Source of the DNA: Amycolatopsis vastitatis
GTDB lineage: Bacteria; Actinomycetota; Actinomycetes; Mycobacteriales; Pseudonocardiaceae
Direction: 5' to 3'
DNA length: 64,000 nucleotides
NCBI RefSeq assembly: GCF_002234595.1
Contig: NZ_NMUL01000007.1
Coordinates: 62,001 to 126,000, forward strand
The notes under the pieces were generated by a model. The model was given only the letters and a program-made list of their open reading frames with translations. It was not told where the DNA came from and did not search any database. The translations under genes were made by a program, and so were the position numbers. Positions 55,689 through 64,000 of this stretch are shown piece by piece (the stretch's first letter is position 1; each line of letters opens with the position of its first letter).

Positions 55689-57553
55689 GCAACGCCCGCG
55701 TCGAAGCGAAGCGCCGCGAGCGGCGGAACAAGGCGATCACCGACGGCTGGGTCCGGGCGCGCTCGCACACGGTGCTGGACCACCTCGCCCGTGGCGCCCG
55801 CCTGAATCCCGAAAGCACCGGCGGCTGGGCCGTCGTCGACGATCGCGGCCTGGTCACCCCGAACCGCGCCCGCGACGCCGAGCCCGCGGAATGGGCCTGG
55901 GTGTTCGCCCACCTCCTGCTGCACCTGGGCCTCGGCCACCTCGACGACGAACTGCTCACCGACGCCGAGGCGATCACGCCCGGCCGCGACGTCGAGCCGG
56001 TCTACGCGGCCGCCTGCTGCGTCGCCGTCCACCGGTTCGCGGAGGCGGTGCGCGTCGGGACCCCCGTCGTCGACCTGCCCGAGCTGCCCGGGACCGACGA
56101 GATCGCGCTGACCCGCGTGTGGCGCGAGACGGGCGTCCCCGCGCCGTTCACCGGCGAGCCGGGGCCGTGCCTGCGGCTCGCCGAGCCGATGTCTCGCTGG
56201 CAGCTGCAGTACCACGGGACGCCGGAGCCGTGGACCGAGCGGTTCGCCCGTGGGCTGATCGCCTCGGCCACCGACGCCATGGAACGCGCCGCCGACGCGC
56301 GCGGGCAGACCCGGCACCGGCGGGCGATGGGGGAGTGGGACCGCGCGCTGTCCTGGTTCGTCTCGTCGTTCCCGCTGCTCGGCGCGGTCGCCGCGGGGTT
56401 CACCCTGGTCGTCGACGCCGAGGTCGTCCGCGCCTGGGACATCTCCCTCGCGGCGGTCGACGCCGAGCACGGCGAGATCTACGTCAACCCGGCCGCTGAC
56501 CTGACCGCCGAGGAATGGCGGTTCGTCCTGGCGCACGAAATGTTGCACGCCGCGTTGCGGCACGACCGCCGCGCGCTGGGCCGCGACCCGTACCTGTGGA
56601 ACGTCGCCTGCGACTACGTGATCAACGGCTGGCTGGTCGCCATGGGCGTCGGCGAGCTGCCCCACGGCGTCCTGCACGACCAGCAGCTGACCGGGATGTC
56701 CGCGGAGTCGGTGTACGACACGCTGACGACCGACCTCCGCCGGGCACGCAAGCTGCTGACGCTGGGCTCGCGCGAGGCCGGCGACGTCCTGGGCGACTGG
56801 CTGTCCGAACCGGACGCGGCGCGGCGCCGGTCGTCGAAGCGGAGCTCTCGGCCGCTCCCGTGGCGCGAAGGCGACCGGACCGGCGGTGTCGACCTCGACG
56901 AGTTCTACCGCCGGGCGCTCACCCAAGGGCTCGAGTACCACCACGCCCAGGGCCGCGGGCTGCTGCCGGCCGGGCTGGAGCAGGAGATCCGGGCCCTGGA
57001 TCACCCGCCGCTGCCGTGGGACGCGCAGCTCGCGCGCTGGTTCGACGAGCACGTCCGGGTGGAGCTGCCGGTGCGCAGCTACGCGCGGGCGTCGCGCCGC
57101 CAGTCGGCGACACCGGACATCCCGCGCCCGGGCCGCGTCCGCCCGGAACGCCTCGATCGGCGCGTCACTTTCGGCGTGGTGCTGGACACGTCGGGGTCGA
57201 TGAACGCGGAACTGCTGGGCAAGGCGCTGGGCGCGATCGCGTCGTACGCGCTGGCCCGGGACGTCCCCGCGGCGCGCGTGGTGTTCTGCGACGCCGTCGC
57301 CTACGACGCCGGGTACCTCGCGGTGGAGGACATCGCGGGCCGGGTGAAGGTCCGCGGCCGCGGTGGCACGATCCTGCAGCCGGGCGTGGACCTGCTGCAG
57401 CGCGCATCCGACTTCCCGGCCGACGGGCCGATCCTGATCATCACCGACGCCTGCTGCGACCACGTCCGGCCGCGCCGCGAGCACGCGTACCTCGTGCCGC
57501 GGGGTGCGCGGCTGCCGTTCGTGGCCCGCGGCCCGGTCTTCCGGGTGGCGTGA
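55685..57553 (+). CDS. VWA-like protein with tandem metallopeptidase-fold domains (DUF2201-type)
   Basis: 622 residues. Two related halves precede the C-terminus: residues about 60-110 contain EWAWVFAHLLLHLGLGH (H76 to H85, no Glu) followed by VYAAACCVAVHRF; residues about 275-330 contain EWRFVLAHEMLHAALRH (HExxH at 284-288) followed by WNVACDYVINGWL. Only the second has a complete zinc-protease site. From about 490 a von Willebrand-like domain starts with the MIDAS motif DTSGSMN. Co-translated with the MoxR gene. Known family: putative metallopeptidase plus DUF2201; function unknown. Confidence 0.83.
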   Translation: MSNARVEAKRRERRNKAITDGWVRARSHTVLDHLARGARLNPESTGGWAVVDDRGLVTPNRARDAEPAEWAWVFAHLLLHLGLGHLDDELLTDAEAITPGRDVEPVYAAACCVAVHRFAEAVRVGTPVVDLPELPGTDEIALTRVWRETGVPAPFTGEPGPCLRLAEPMSRWQLQYHGTPEPWTERFARGLIASATDAMERAADARGQTRHRRAMGEWDRALSWFVSSFPLLGAVAAGFTLVVDAEVVRAWDISLAAVDAEHGEIYVNPAADLTAEEWRFVLAHEMLHAALRHDRRALGRDPYLWNVACDYVINGWLVAMGVGELPHGVLHDQQLTGMSAESVYDTLTTDLRRARKLLTLGSREAGDVLGDWLSEPDAARRRSSKRSSRPLPWREGDRTGGVDLDEFYRRALTQGLEYHHAQGRGLLPAGLEQEIRALDHPPLPWDAQLARWFDEHVRVELPVRSYARASRRQSATPDIPRPGRVRPERLDRRVTFGVVLDTSGSMNAELLGKALGAIASYALARDVPAARVVFCDAVAYDAGYLAVEDIAGRVKVRGRGGTILQPGVDLLQRASDFPADGPILIITDACCDHVRPRREHAYLVPRGARLPFVARGPVFRVA

Positions 57554-57600
57554 CCCACGCTGGGCTGGCGCGAGGATGAACCGCCAATAAACTCCCGGCC

Positions 57601-58830
57601 ATGGACGACCCGCACTACCTCTCCGGCCTCCAGCTCACCGGCCGCCGCGTCGTGATGATCGGCGGCGGCACGGTCGCGCAACGCAGGCTGCCCCGGCTGA
57701 TCAGCGCGGGAGCCCGCGTCGAACTGGTGTCGCCGCACACCACGCCGTCGGTGCAGGGGATGGTGGACGCGGGCGAACTGGTCTGGCACGAACGCGCCTA
57801 CGCTTCCGGCGATCTCAAGGACGCCTGGTACGCCCTGGCCTGCACGAACGATCCCGAAGTGAACGCGGCCGTCTGCGCCGAGGCCGAACGCGAGCGGGTG
57901 TTCTGCGTCCGCGCCGACGAAGGCGAGTCGGGCAGCGCGGTGACCCCGGCGTCCGGGCGGCACGGTGGCCTGCTGTTCGGCGTGCTTTCCGGCGGCGAGC
58001 CGCTGCGCTCGGCCGCGGTGCGCGACTCGGTCCTCGACGGCCTGCACAACGGCACGATCGAGGACGGCCGTCAGCCCCACCCGGAGGGCAGCCTGCCCGG
58101 GGTGGCGCTGGTCGGCGGCGGCCCGGGCGACCCGGAGCTGATCACGGTCCGCGGACGGCGGCTGCTCTCGCGCGCGGACGTCGTCGTGGTGGACCGGCTG
58201 GCGCCGCGCGAGCTGCTCGGCGAACTCGCGCCGGAGGTGGAGATCGTCGACGCGGCGAAGATCCCGTACGGCCGCGCGGCCAGCCAGGACGTCATCAACA
58301 GCACGCTCATCGAGCGTGCGAAGGAGGGCAAGTTCGTCGTCCGGCTCAAGGGCGGCGACCCCTACCTGTTCGGCCGCGGCTTCGAAGAGGTACTGGCCTG
58401 CGCCGAAGCGGGCGTCCCGGTGACGATGGTCCCGGGCATCACGAGCGCGTTCGCGGTCCCGGCGGTGGCGGACGTCCCGGTGACCCACCGCGGCGTGGCG
58501 CACGAGGTGGTGGTGGTCTCCGGCCACGTCGCCCCCGGCGACGACCGGTCCCTGGTCGACTGGGACCTGCTGGCCCGGATGCGCGGCACGATCGTGCTGA
58601 TGATGGGCGTGGAGCGGCTCCCGCAGTTCGCGAAGGCCCTCCTGGACGGCGGCCGCCCGGCGGACACCCCGGTGGCCATCGTCGAGGACGGCACGATGCG
58701 CACCCAGCGCACCCTCCGGTCCACATTGGACAAGGTGGCGACGGACGCGGCGGCCTCCGGCGTCCGCCCGCCCGCGGTGATCGTGATCGGCCCGGTGGCC
58801 GGCCTGGCCCCGGAGGGGCATCAACCGTGA
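57601..58830 (+). CDS. cysG: siroheme synthase: precorrin-2 dehydrogenase / uroporphyrinogen-III C-methyltransferase
   Basis: 409-residue fusion as in mycobacterial CysG. The N-terminal about 150 residues have the NAD-binding GGGTVAQRR (22-30) of precorrin-2 dehydrogenase; the C-terminal domain carries VGGGPGDPELITVRG and VVRLKGGDPYLFGRG of uroporphyrinogen methyltransferase. Makes siroheme for sulfite and nitrite reductases. 47 bases follow the VWA gene, so possibly the same transcript. Useful with SsuD-derived sulfite, but no reductase is encoded here. Confidence 0.93.
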   Translation: MDDPHYLSGLQLTGRRVVMIGGGTVAQRRLPRLISAGARVELVSPHTTPSVQGMVDAGELVWHERAYASGDLKDAWYALACTNDPEVNAAVCAEAERERVFCVRADEGESGSAVTPASGRHGGLLFGVLSGGEPLRSAAVRDSVLDGLHNGTIEDGRQPHPEGSLPGVALVGGGPGDPELITVRGRRLLSRADVVVVDRLAPRELLGELAPEVEIVDAAKIPYGRAASQDVINSTLIERAKEGKFVVRLKGGDPYLFGRGFEEVLACAEAGVPVTMVPGITSAFAVPAVADVPVTHRGVAHEVVVVSGHVAPGDDRSLVDWDLLARMRGTIVLMMGVERLPQFAKALLDGGRPADTPVAIVEDGTMRTQRTLRSTLDKVATDAAASGVRPPAVIVIGPVAGLAPEGHQP

Positions 58831-58865
58831 TGCCCCTCCGATTACGCAAGCGTCGGTGACCGGAT

Positions 58866-59975
58866 TCAGTTCGGCTGGAAGAACGCCTGCAGTTTCCGGG
58901 CGGCGTCCGGCGACATCATGAGTTCGTGCATCTGCGCGGACATCTTGGCGGCGGCGCCGGCGCGTTCGAACATCTCGCGTTCGTACTCCCTGACGGCGGC
59001 GGGGAAGTCGTCCGGGTGCGCGGCCAGCGCGAGACCGAGCGCGGCGCCGTCGAGCAACGCCATGTTGGCGCCTTCTCCCACCGCCGGCATCAGGTGCGCG
59101 GCGTCGCCGAGCAGCGTGACGTCCGGCCTCGACGGCCAGGTCAGGCCGACCGGGAGCGTGGTCATCGGCCGTGGCACGACGTGGTCGTCGCAGGCCGCGA
59201 TCAGCGCGGTGATCCGGGGGTCCCAGCCCGGGAGCAGCTCGATCAGCCGCGCCCGGGCGGCGGCCGGGTCGTCGAACGGGATCCCGCTGGTGGCGAACCA
59301 GTCCTCGGGGGTGTTGGTGAAACTGACGCCGATGCGGACGCGGCCGTCGCCGTTGCGCTGCGCCGCCAGGGACTTCCCCTTCCCGACCACCCAGTAGGTG
59401 CCGCGCCCGACCATCGCCGCCAGGTCCGGGTGCGTGCGGTCGATGTCGGGGATACCGATCTCGACGACGTTCTTGCCGATGTGCTCCGGGCGGGCGTCGG
59501 TGAGCAGCGGGCGGACCCGGGACTGCGCGCCGTCCGCGCCCACCAGCAGGTCATAGCGTGCACTGCTGCCGTCGGCGAAGCGCAGCACGCCGTCGCCGGC
59601 GGATGCGAACGCGTGTCCCCAGCGCACCGTTCCTCCGGGAAGGGAATCCAGCAGCAGGGCACGCAGGTCGGCGCGGTCGACCTCGGGGCGCAGCAGTGGC
59701 GCGTCGTCGGGCGTGTCCTCCTGGTGCAGCAGGGTGCCGTCCGGCTCGAGCAGCCGCATGTCCTGGCCCTCACCACGGGCGATCGCGAAGAACTCTTCGA
59801 GCAGACCGGCTTCGCGCAGCGCCCGCTGCCCGGAGTGGATGTCGAGCATGCTGCCCTGGTCGCGCGCGGTCCGCGAAGAGTCCCGTTCGTACACGACGGA
59901 TTCGATGCCGTTCACGTGCAGCACGCGGGCGAGCGTCAGGCCACCCATCCCGCCTCCGACGATGGCGATCGTCAT
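58866..59975 (-). CDS. FAD-dependent monooxygenase (TetX/aromatic hydroxylase type)
   Basis: 369 residues from ATG 59975 (MTIAIVGGGMGGLTLARVL). FAD motifs: GGGMGG at 6-11, the DG-type LLVGADGAQSRVR near 155, and LLGDAAHLMPAVGEGANMA near 285. The frame continues upstream to 60170 across the operator, which is not a credible start. Controlled by the divergent TetR. May hydroxylate an aromatic drug or natural product; TetX-like drug inactivation is possible but unproven. Confidence 0.9.
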   Translation of the reverse strand: MTIAIVGGGMGGLTLARVLHVNGIESVVYERDSSRTARDQGSMLDIHSGQRALREAGLLEEFFAIARGEGQDMRLLEPDGTLLHQEDTPDDAPLLRPEVDRADLRALLLDSLPGGTVRWGHAFASAGDGVLRFADGSSARYDLLVGADGAQSRVRPLLTDARPEHIGKNVVEIGIPDIDRTHPDLAAMVGRGTYWVVGKGKSLAAQRNGDGRVRIGVSFTNTPEDWFATSGIPFDDPAAARARLIELLPGWDPRITALIAACDDHVVPRPMTTLPVGLTWPSRPDVTLLGDAAHLMPAVGEGANMALLDGAALGLALAAHPDDFPAAVREYEREMFERAGAAAKMSAQMHELMMSPDAARKLQAFFQPN

Positions 59976-59986
59976 GATTCCCCCTT

Positions 59987-60016
59987 GATACGGTGTATTG
60001 ATAAATACACTGTATC
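59987..60016. promoter_or_regulatory. TetR operator
   Basis: GATACGGTGTAT (59987-59998) and ATACACTGTATC (60005-60016) are inverted with 11 of 12 positions pairing around TGATAA. AT-rich for this genome and centred between the divergent monooxygenase and TetR genes. Confidence 0.85.
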
Positions 60017-60042
60017 GCAGCAGGCGTTGTATCGTCACCGGC

Positions 60043-60732
60043 ATGTTGGTGTGGGAGCGGCCCGAGCCGCCGGATCGGCCGACGCCGGCCCCGCTGAGCC
60101 GGGACCTGATCGTCCGGGCGGCGATCCGGCTGGCCGACGCGGACGGCCTGGACGCGGTGTCGCTGCGCAAGGTCGCCGCCGCGCTGGACGTCGGGCCGAT
60201 GCGGCTGTACGGCTACATCGCGACCAAGGAAGAGCTGCTCGACCTGATGGTCGACGCCGTTTACGCGGAGATCCGCCCGGCCGGAGACGGGTGGCGGGAG
60301 GTGCTGGGCTCCCTGGCCGAAAGCGTCCGCAAGGCCGCGCACCGGCACGAATGGCTCGCCGACCTGCTCGGCGGGCGCCCCCAGCTCGGGCCGAACACCA
60401 TGGCCGGCGGCGAGGCCGTGCTGGCCGCGATGGACGGCGTCGGCCTGGACACGGTCGTCCCGGCGGTCGCCGCGGTCAACGCGTACGTGACCGGCGCGGT
60501 CCGCCGGGAGATCACCGAACGGCGTGCCGAGCGGTCCTCCGGGATGGACCAGCGGCAGTGGCAAGCCGCCTTCGGGCCCTACCTGGAGCGGACCTTCGCC
60601 ACCGGCCGGTTCCCCGCGCTGGCCACGATGGTGCGCGACGGCCCCCACCTGGACGCCGACCAGACGTTCCGCATCGGCCTCGACTTCGTCCTGGACGGCA
60701 TCGCGGCCCGCGTCTCAAAGCGCGTTCAGTAG
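60043..60732 (+). CDS. TetR family regulator with TetR_C C-terminal domain
   Basis: 229 residues. After a short Pro-rich lead, helix-turn-helix DAVSLRKVAAALDVGPMRLYGYIATKEELLDLM resembles the TetR/ActII-like class. ATG 60043 is chosen; the longer frame from 59998 begins inside the operator. Very likely represses the divergent monooxygenase gene. Its end overlaps the convergent hydrolase by 7 bases. Confidence 0.88.
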   Translation: MLVWERPEPPDRPTPAPLSRDLIVRAAIRLADADGLDAVSLRKVAAALDVGPMRLYGYIATKEELLDLMVDAVYAEIRPAGDGWREVLGSLAESVRKAAHRHEWLADLLGGRPQLGPNTMAGGEAVLAAMDGVGLDTVVPAVAAVNAYVTGAVRREITERRAERSSGMDQRQWQAAFGPYLERTFATGRFPALATMVRDGPHLDADQTFRIGLDFVLDGIAARVSKRVQ

Positions 60733-61595
60733 CAGCTCGCGGAGAAGTCCCGGATCGCGTCCGACAGCCGGCTCGGGTCGAGCCTGAGCTCGACCGGGCT
60801 GCGGGCCTGGACGAACTCCGCGTCGGGCATGTCGACGGCGAGAGTGTCCGCGTCGCCGAACGGGTGGATCGGGTCACCCTGGTGGCCGATCACCAGCGCG
60901 CGCGTGGTGATCTTGCGGCGCACCGACTTCGGCGGCGCGATCCGGCCGAACAGCACGCCGTGCAGCAGCGCCGCCATCGGGGCCGGGCGCTGCGAGAGCG
61001 TGTCCGTCACGACGTCGACCCACTGGTTGCCGTGCGGGACCACCGACGCCGCGACCGCGACCGCCTGCACCGTGAACGGCAGGAACCGGGCCGCCATCAG
61101 CAACGGCGCGAACGTGAACAGCCCGGCGACGATCGCGTTGTCCAGCACCGGCATCTCGACGATCAGCCCGCGCGCCCGCTCGGGGGCCAGCACCGCCACT
61201 TCCAGCGAGACGTTCGCGCCCAGCGACGTCCCGCCGATGACGGCCGACTCGACCTCGAGGTGGTCCAGCAGCGCCAGGGTCTGTTCGGCGAACGAGGGCA
61301 TCGAGTACTGCCACGACTCGGTCGGCCGGTCCGAGTCGCCGTGGCCGAGCAGGTCGAGGGTGATCACCCGGAAGCCGGCGCGGGCCAGCCGGCGCGCGAG
61401 GGGTGCGTGCATCCGGCGGGTCAGCATGATGCCGTGGGTGAGGACGACGACCTTGTCGCCGCTGCCGAACTCGGTGTACCAGAGCCGGTGTCCCTCGTGG
61501 TCGAAGGAGCCGGTCAGCTCGATCGGGCGGGACGCGCGCCGGGCGGGCGCGGCGGGCGGCTCGGGTTCGATCGCGGTCGCGCTGGCCGGGCTCAT
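60726..61595 (-). CDS. alpha/beta-fold hydrolase
   Basis: 289 residues from ATG 61595. Oxyanion segment LTHGIMLTRR, nucleophile Ser in GGTSLGAN, acid and base residues in VIGHQGDPIHPFGD. No signal peptide. Divergent from the crotonase gene with an inverted repeat between them. Could be a thioesterase or ester hydrolase for the acyl-CoA genes on the other strand; substrate unknown. Confidence 0.85.
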   Translation of the reverse strand: MSPASATAIEPEPPAAPARRASRPIELTGSFDHEGHRLWYTEFGSGDKVVVLTHGIMLTRRMHAPLARRLARAGFRVITLDLLGHGDSDRPTESWQYSMPSFAEQTLALLDHLEVESAVIGGTSLGANVSLEVAVLAPERARGLIVEMPVLDNAIVAGLFTFAPLLMAARFLPFTVQAVAVAASVVPHGNQWVDVVTDTLSQRPAPMAALLHGVLFGRIAPPKSVRRKITTRALVIGHQGDPIHPFGDADTLAVDMPDAEFVQARSPVELRLDPSRLSDAIRDFSASCY

Positions 61596-61657
61596 GTCCC
61601 ACCGTCCTCCCCGTGTCGTGGTCCGGGTCTCTTTCAGGAAAGCATCCCCCGACCAGG

Positions 61658-61696
61658 TTGGCACAGTGACCACCGGGTCAATTGACAAGGTGCCAA
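61658..61696. promoter_or_regulatory. inverted repeat between hydrolase and crotonase genes
   Basis: TTGGCAC (61658-61664) and GTGCCAA (61690-61696) are exact inverted repeats 25 bases apart, with the palindrome TCAATTGA between them. Possible operator for a fatty-acid-type regulator; none is encoded within view. Confidence 0.4.
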
Positions 61697-61732
61697 TGGC
61701 GGGTCGCCGCGGGCATGGGTCAAGATGACCCC

Positions 61733-62575
61733 ATGACCGCTACTGCTGACAGTTTGCCCGACCTCGTGTCCCTGAAGGTCGACGTCGACGGCGCTGTGGC
61801 CGAAGTGACGCTCCTCGGCCCGTCGAAGGGCAACGCGATGGGGCCGGACTTCTGGCGCGAGCTGCCGCTCGTGTTCCGCGCGCTGGACGCCGATCCGCAG
61901 GTCAGGGCCGTGGTGCTGACCGGCAGCGGGACGAACTTCTCCTACGGCCTCGACCTGCCGGCGATGATGGGCGGCTGGGCGCCGATGCTGGGCCCGGACA
62001 ACCTGGCCGGCCCGCGCACGGCGTTCCTCGACCACGTCCGGTCGCTGCAGGCGGCGGTCAGCTCGATCGCGGAATGCCGCAAACCGGTCGTCGCGGCCGT
62101 GTCCGGCTGGTGCATCGGCGGCGGGGTCGACGTCATCGCCGCCGCGGACGTCCGGCTGGCCAGTGCCGACGCCAAGTTCAGTGTCCGCGAAGTGCGCGTC
62201 GCCATCGTCGCCGACCTCGGCAGCCTGCAGCGGCTCGCCTCCATCATCGGTGAGGGGCACCTGCGGGAGCTGGCCCTGACCGGCAAGGACGTCGACGCCG
62301 CCCGCGCCGAGAAGATCGGCCTGGTCAACGACGTCTACGCCGACCAGGACACGCTGCTGAAGGCCGCCCGCGAACTCGCCGGGGAGATCGCTGCGAACCC
62401 GCCGCTGGTGGTGCAGGGTACGAAGCAGGTACTGGCGGCGAACACCGAGCGCCAGGTCGCCGACGGCCTCCGGTACGTCGCGGCGTGGAACTCGGCGTTC
62501 CTGCCCAGCAAGGACCTCGGCGAGGCCGTCCAGGCGTTCATGGAGCGCCGCAAGCCGGAGTTCAAGGGCGAATAG
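61733..62575 (+). CDS. enoyl-CoA hydratase/isomerase family protein (crotonase)
   Basis: 280 residues. Oxyanion-hole segments GTNFSYGLDL and GWCIGGGVDVIAAADVRLAS. VADLGSLQRL carries an Asp in the position used by dienoyl-CoA isomerases (ECH1 type) instead of the usual hydratase Glu, so isomerase activity is more likely than hydration. ATG 61733. Nine bases before the acyl-CoA synthetase gene, so the two form an operon for activation and remodelling of an unsaturated acid. Confidence 0.88.
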   Translation: MTATADSLPDLVSLKVDVDGAVAEVTLLGPSKGNAMGPDFWRELPLVFRALDADPQVRAVVLTGSGTNFSYGLDLPAMMGGWAPMLGPDNLAGPRTAFLDHVRSLQAAVSSIAECRKPVVAAVSGWCIGGGVDVIAAADVRLASADAKFSVREVRVAIVADLGSLQRLASIIGEGHLRELALTGKDVDAARAEKIGLVNDVYADQDTLLKAARELAGEIAANPPLVVQGTKQVLAANTERQVADGLRYVAAWNSAFLPSKDLGEAVQAFMERRKPEFKGE

Positions 62576-62584
62576 GAGAGAGCC

Positions 62585-64000
62585 GTGAGCGCTTCGGAAG
62601 TCCACCACGCGTTCCGCGTCGCGCGGGACTACCTGCAGGCCCACCGCGAGGACTACGACACGGCGTACCGCGACTTCGCCTGGCCGGAGTTCGACGAGTT
62701 CAACTGGGCGATCGACTGGTTCGACGTCGTCGCGCACGATCCCGACAACGCCGAGCGGTACGCCCTCTGGATCGTCGAGGAGGACGGCACCGAGAACCGC
62801 TGGACCTACCCCGAGATGTCGGGCCGCTCCAACCAGGTGGCGAACTGGCTGCGCTCGCTCGGTGTGCGCCGCGGCGACCGGCTGATCCTCATGCTGGGCA
62901 ACCAGGGCGAGCTTTGGGAGACGATCCTCGCCGCGATCAAGCTCGGCGCCGTGATCATCCCGGCGTCCACGCTGCTCGGGCCGGCCGACCTGACCGACCG
63001 CGTGGAGCGGGGCGCGGCCAAGCACGTCGTGGTCCGCTCGGCGGACGCGCCGAAGTTCGACGGCGTCGAAGGCGGCTACACGCGCATCGCCGTGGGAGAG
63101 CCGGTCGAAGGCTGGCATTCGTACTCAGCCGCGTTCGCGCAGTCGCCGGAGTTCACGCCGGACGGCCCGACGAAGGCCGGCGACCCGCTGCTGCTGTACT
63201 TCACCTCCGGCACGACGGCGAAGCCGAAGCTGGTCCAGCACACGCACGTCTCGTACCCGGTGGGCCACCTGTCGACGATGTACTGGATCGGGCTCGAGCC
63301 CGGGGATGTCCACCTGAACATCTCGTCGCCGGGCTGGGCGAAGCACGCGTGGAGCAACTTCTTCGCGCCGTGGAACGCCGAGGCCACGGTGTTCCTCTAC
63401 AACTACAACCGGTTCGACGCGGGCGCGCTGCTGGCCCAGATGGACCGGTGCGGCGTCACCAGCTTCTGCGCGCCGCCGACGGTGTGGCGGATGCTCATCC
63501 AGGCCGACCTGACGGCGCTGCGCACCCCGCCGCGCAAGGTCGTGGGCGCGGGGGAGCCGCTCAACCCCGAGGTGATCGACCAGGTCCGGAAGGCGTGGGG
63601 CGTCACCATCCGCGACGGCTTCGGGCAGACGGAGAGCAGCGTCCAGATCGCCAACACGCCGGGTCAGGACGTCGTGCCCGGCTCGATGGGCCGCCCGCTG
63701 CCCGGGTTCGTGGTGGCGCTGGTCGACCCGGTCAGCGGCGAGCGGGCGTCGGAGGGCGAGATCTGCCTCGACCTCGCCCACCGGCCGGTGGGCCTGATGA
63801 CGGGCTACGCGGACGACGACGAGCGCACCTCGGCGGCCTTCGGCGGCGGCTACTACCACACAGGTGACGTCGGTTCGATCGACGAACGCGGCTACATCAC
63901 CTACGTCGGACGCACCGACGACGTGTTCAAGGCGTCGGACTACCGGATCTCGCCGTTCGAGCTGGAGAGCGTCCTCATCGAGCACGAAGCGGTGGCGGAG
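62585..64000 (+). CDS. AMP-forming acyl-CoA synthetase (partial, C-terminal part outside window)
   Basis: 472 codons visible from GTG 62585 (AGGAGAG upstream), running off the right edge. ANL-superfamily motifs: YFTSGTTAKPK (A3), GFGQTESS (A5), YYHTGDVG (A7) and YVGRTDDVFKASDYRISPFE (A8). The missing end should hold the A10 lysine. Medium-chain or acetyl-CoA-synthetase-like (the LYFTSGTTAKPKLVQHTH style). Activates the acid handled by the crotonase before it. Confidence 0.9.
   Translation, partial: MSASEVHHAFRVARDYLQAHREDYDTAYRDFAWPEFDEFNWAIDWFDVVAHDPDNAERYALWIVEEDGTENRWTYPEMSGRSNQVANWLRSLGVRRGDRLILMLGNQGELWETILAAIKLGAVIIPASTLLGPADLTDRVERGAAKHVVVRSADAPKFDGVEGGYTRIAVGEPVEGWHSYSAAFAQSPEFTPDGPTKAGDPLLLYFTSGTTAKPKLVQHTHVSYPVGHLSTMYWIGLEPGDVHLNISSPGWAKHAWSNFFAPWNAEATVFLYNYNRFDAGALLAQMDRCGVTSFCAPPTVWRMLIQADLTALRTPPRKVVGAGEPLNPEVIDQVRKAWGVTIRDGFGQTESSVQIANTPGQDVVPGSMGRPLPGFVVALVDPVSGERASEGEICLDLAHRPVGLMTGYADDDERTSAAFGGGYYHTGDVGSIDERGYITYVGRTDDVFKASDYRISPFELESVLIEHEAVAE

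Overview
The window reads as chromosomal DNA of a high-GC filamentous actinomycete. Protein style and gene content point to the Pseudonocardiales, most likely Amycolatopsis or a close relative; this is an inference from gene families (mycothiol-type DinB proteins, F420-type oxidoreductase, MbtH, IdeR/DmdR1-type iron boxes, MRF), not from a marker gene. No rRNA, tRNA, CRISPR array, phage or transposase gene was seen.

Layout. 1-2.6 kb: the 5' part of a GH36 alpha-galactosidase gene and an unknown membrane protein. 2.6-31.3 kb: a complete hydroxamate siderophore locus. It has an N-formyltransferase and ornithine N5-monooxygenase (divergent, two iron boxes), an ATP-binding protein and two permeases for ferri-siderophore import, a five-module NRPS of about 5,700 residues, an aspartate 1-decarboxylase (panD), a siderophore-binding lipoprotein, an MbtH protein, and two half ABC exporters. 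Iron-box-like operators lie at all four promoter regions of the locus. The fourth adenylation domain has a beta-alanine-type pocket (Asp shifted to position 236) and panD starts 3 bases after the NRPS stop codon, so the locus probably makes its own beta-alanine for the peptide. Predicted backbone (inference): N-methyl-hydroxyornithine, Ser, N-methyl-hydroxyornithine, beta-Ala, hydroxyornithine, i.e. three iron ligands separated by two spacers.

31.3-42.3 kb: mixed metabolic and regulatory genes: an EamA-type transporter, a second DinB protein, TetR plus quinone-oxidoreductase pair, RibD/DHFR-like reductase, LysR, metallo-beta-lactamase-fold hydrolase, a decayed sulfonate transporter (ssuC/ssuA remnants) in front of an intact ssuD, a GT-C-like membrane protein, IclR and TetR regulators. 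42.3-47.1 kb: a TetR-controlled four-gene operon (MpaB-family oxygenase, luciferase-like oxidoreductase, GPH-type transporter, PLP-dependent lyase) that looks like an uncharacterised catabolic pathway. 47.1-50.3 kb: MarR, MFS exporter, dienelactone hydrolase, DUF6295.

50.4-54.5 kb: a zinc-limitation island. A His-rich protein, a COG0523 GTPase, cysteine-free ribosomal proteins L32, L31, L28, L33, S14, S18, and an MRF homologue (degenerate COG0523 protein that recruits the hibernation factor in mycobacteria) are arranged around a divergent Zur-like operator. 54.6-58.8 kb: a MoxR ATPase coupled to a protein with two copies of a metallopeptidase fold (one active-looking, one lacking the Glu) and a VWA domain, next to siroheme synthase cysG. 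58.9-64 kb: FAD monooxygenase/TetR pair with a clear operator, alpha/beta hydrolase, crotonase, and the 5' part of an acyl-CoA synthetase gene.

Non-coding structure is unusually rich: a covarying hairpin at two convergent gene ends, a palindromic element inserted in frame inside the NRPS, a 21-bp phased array, and a 48-bp tandem repeat.
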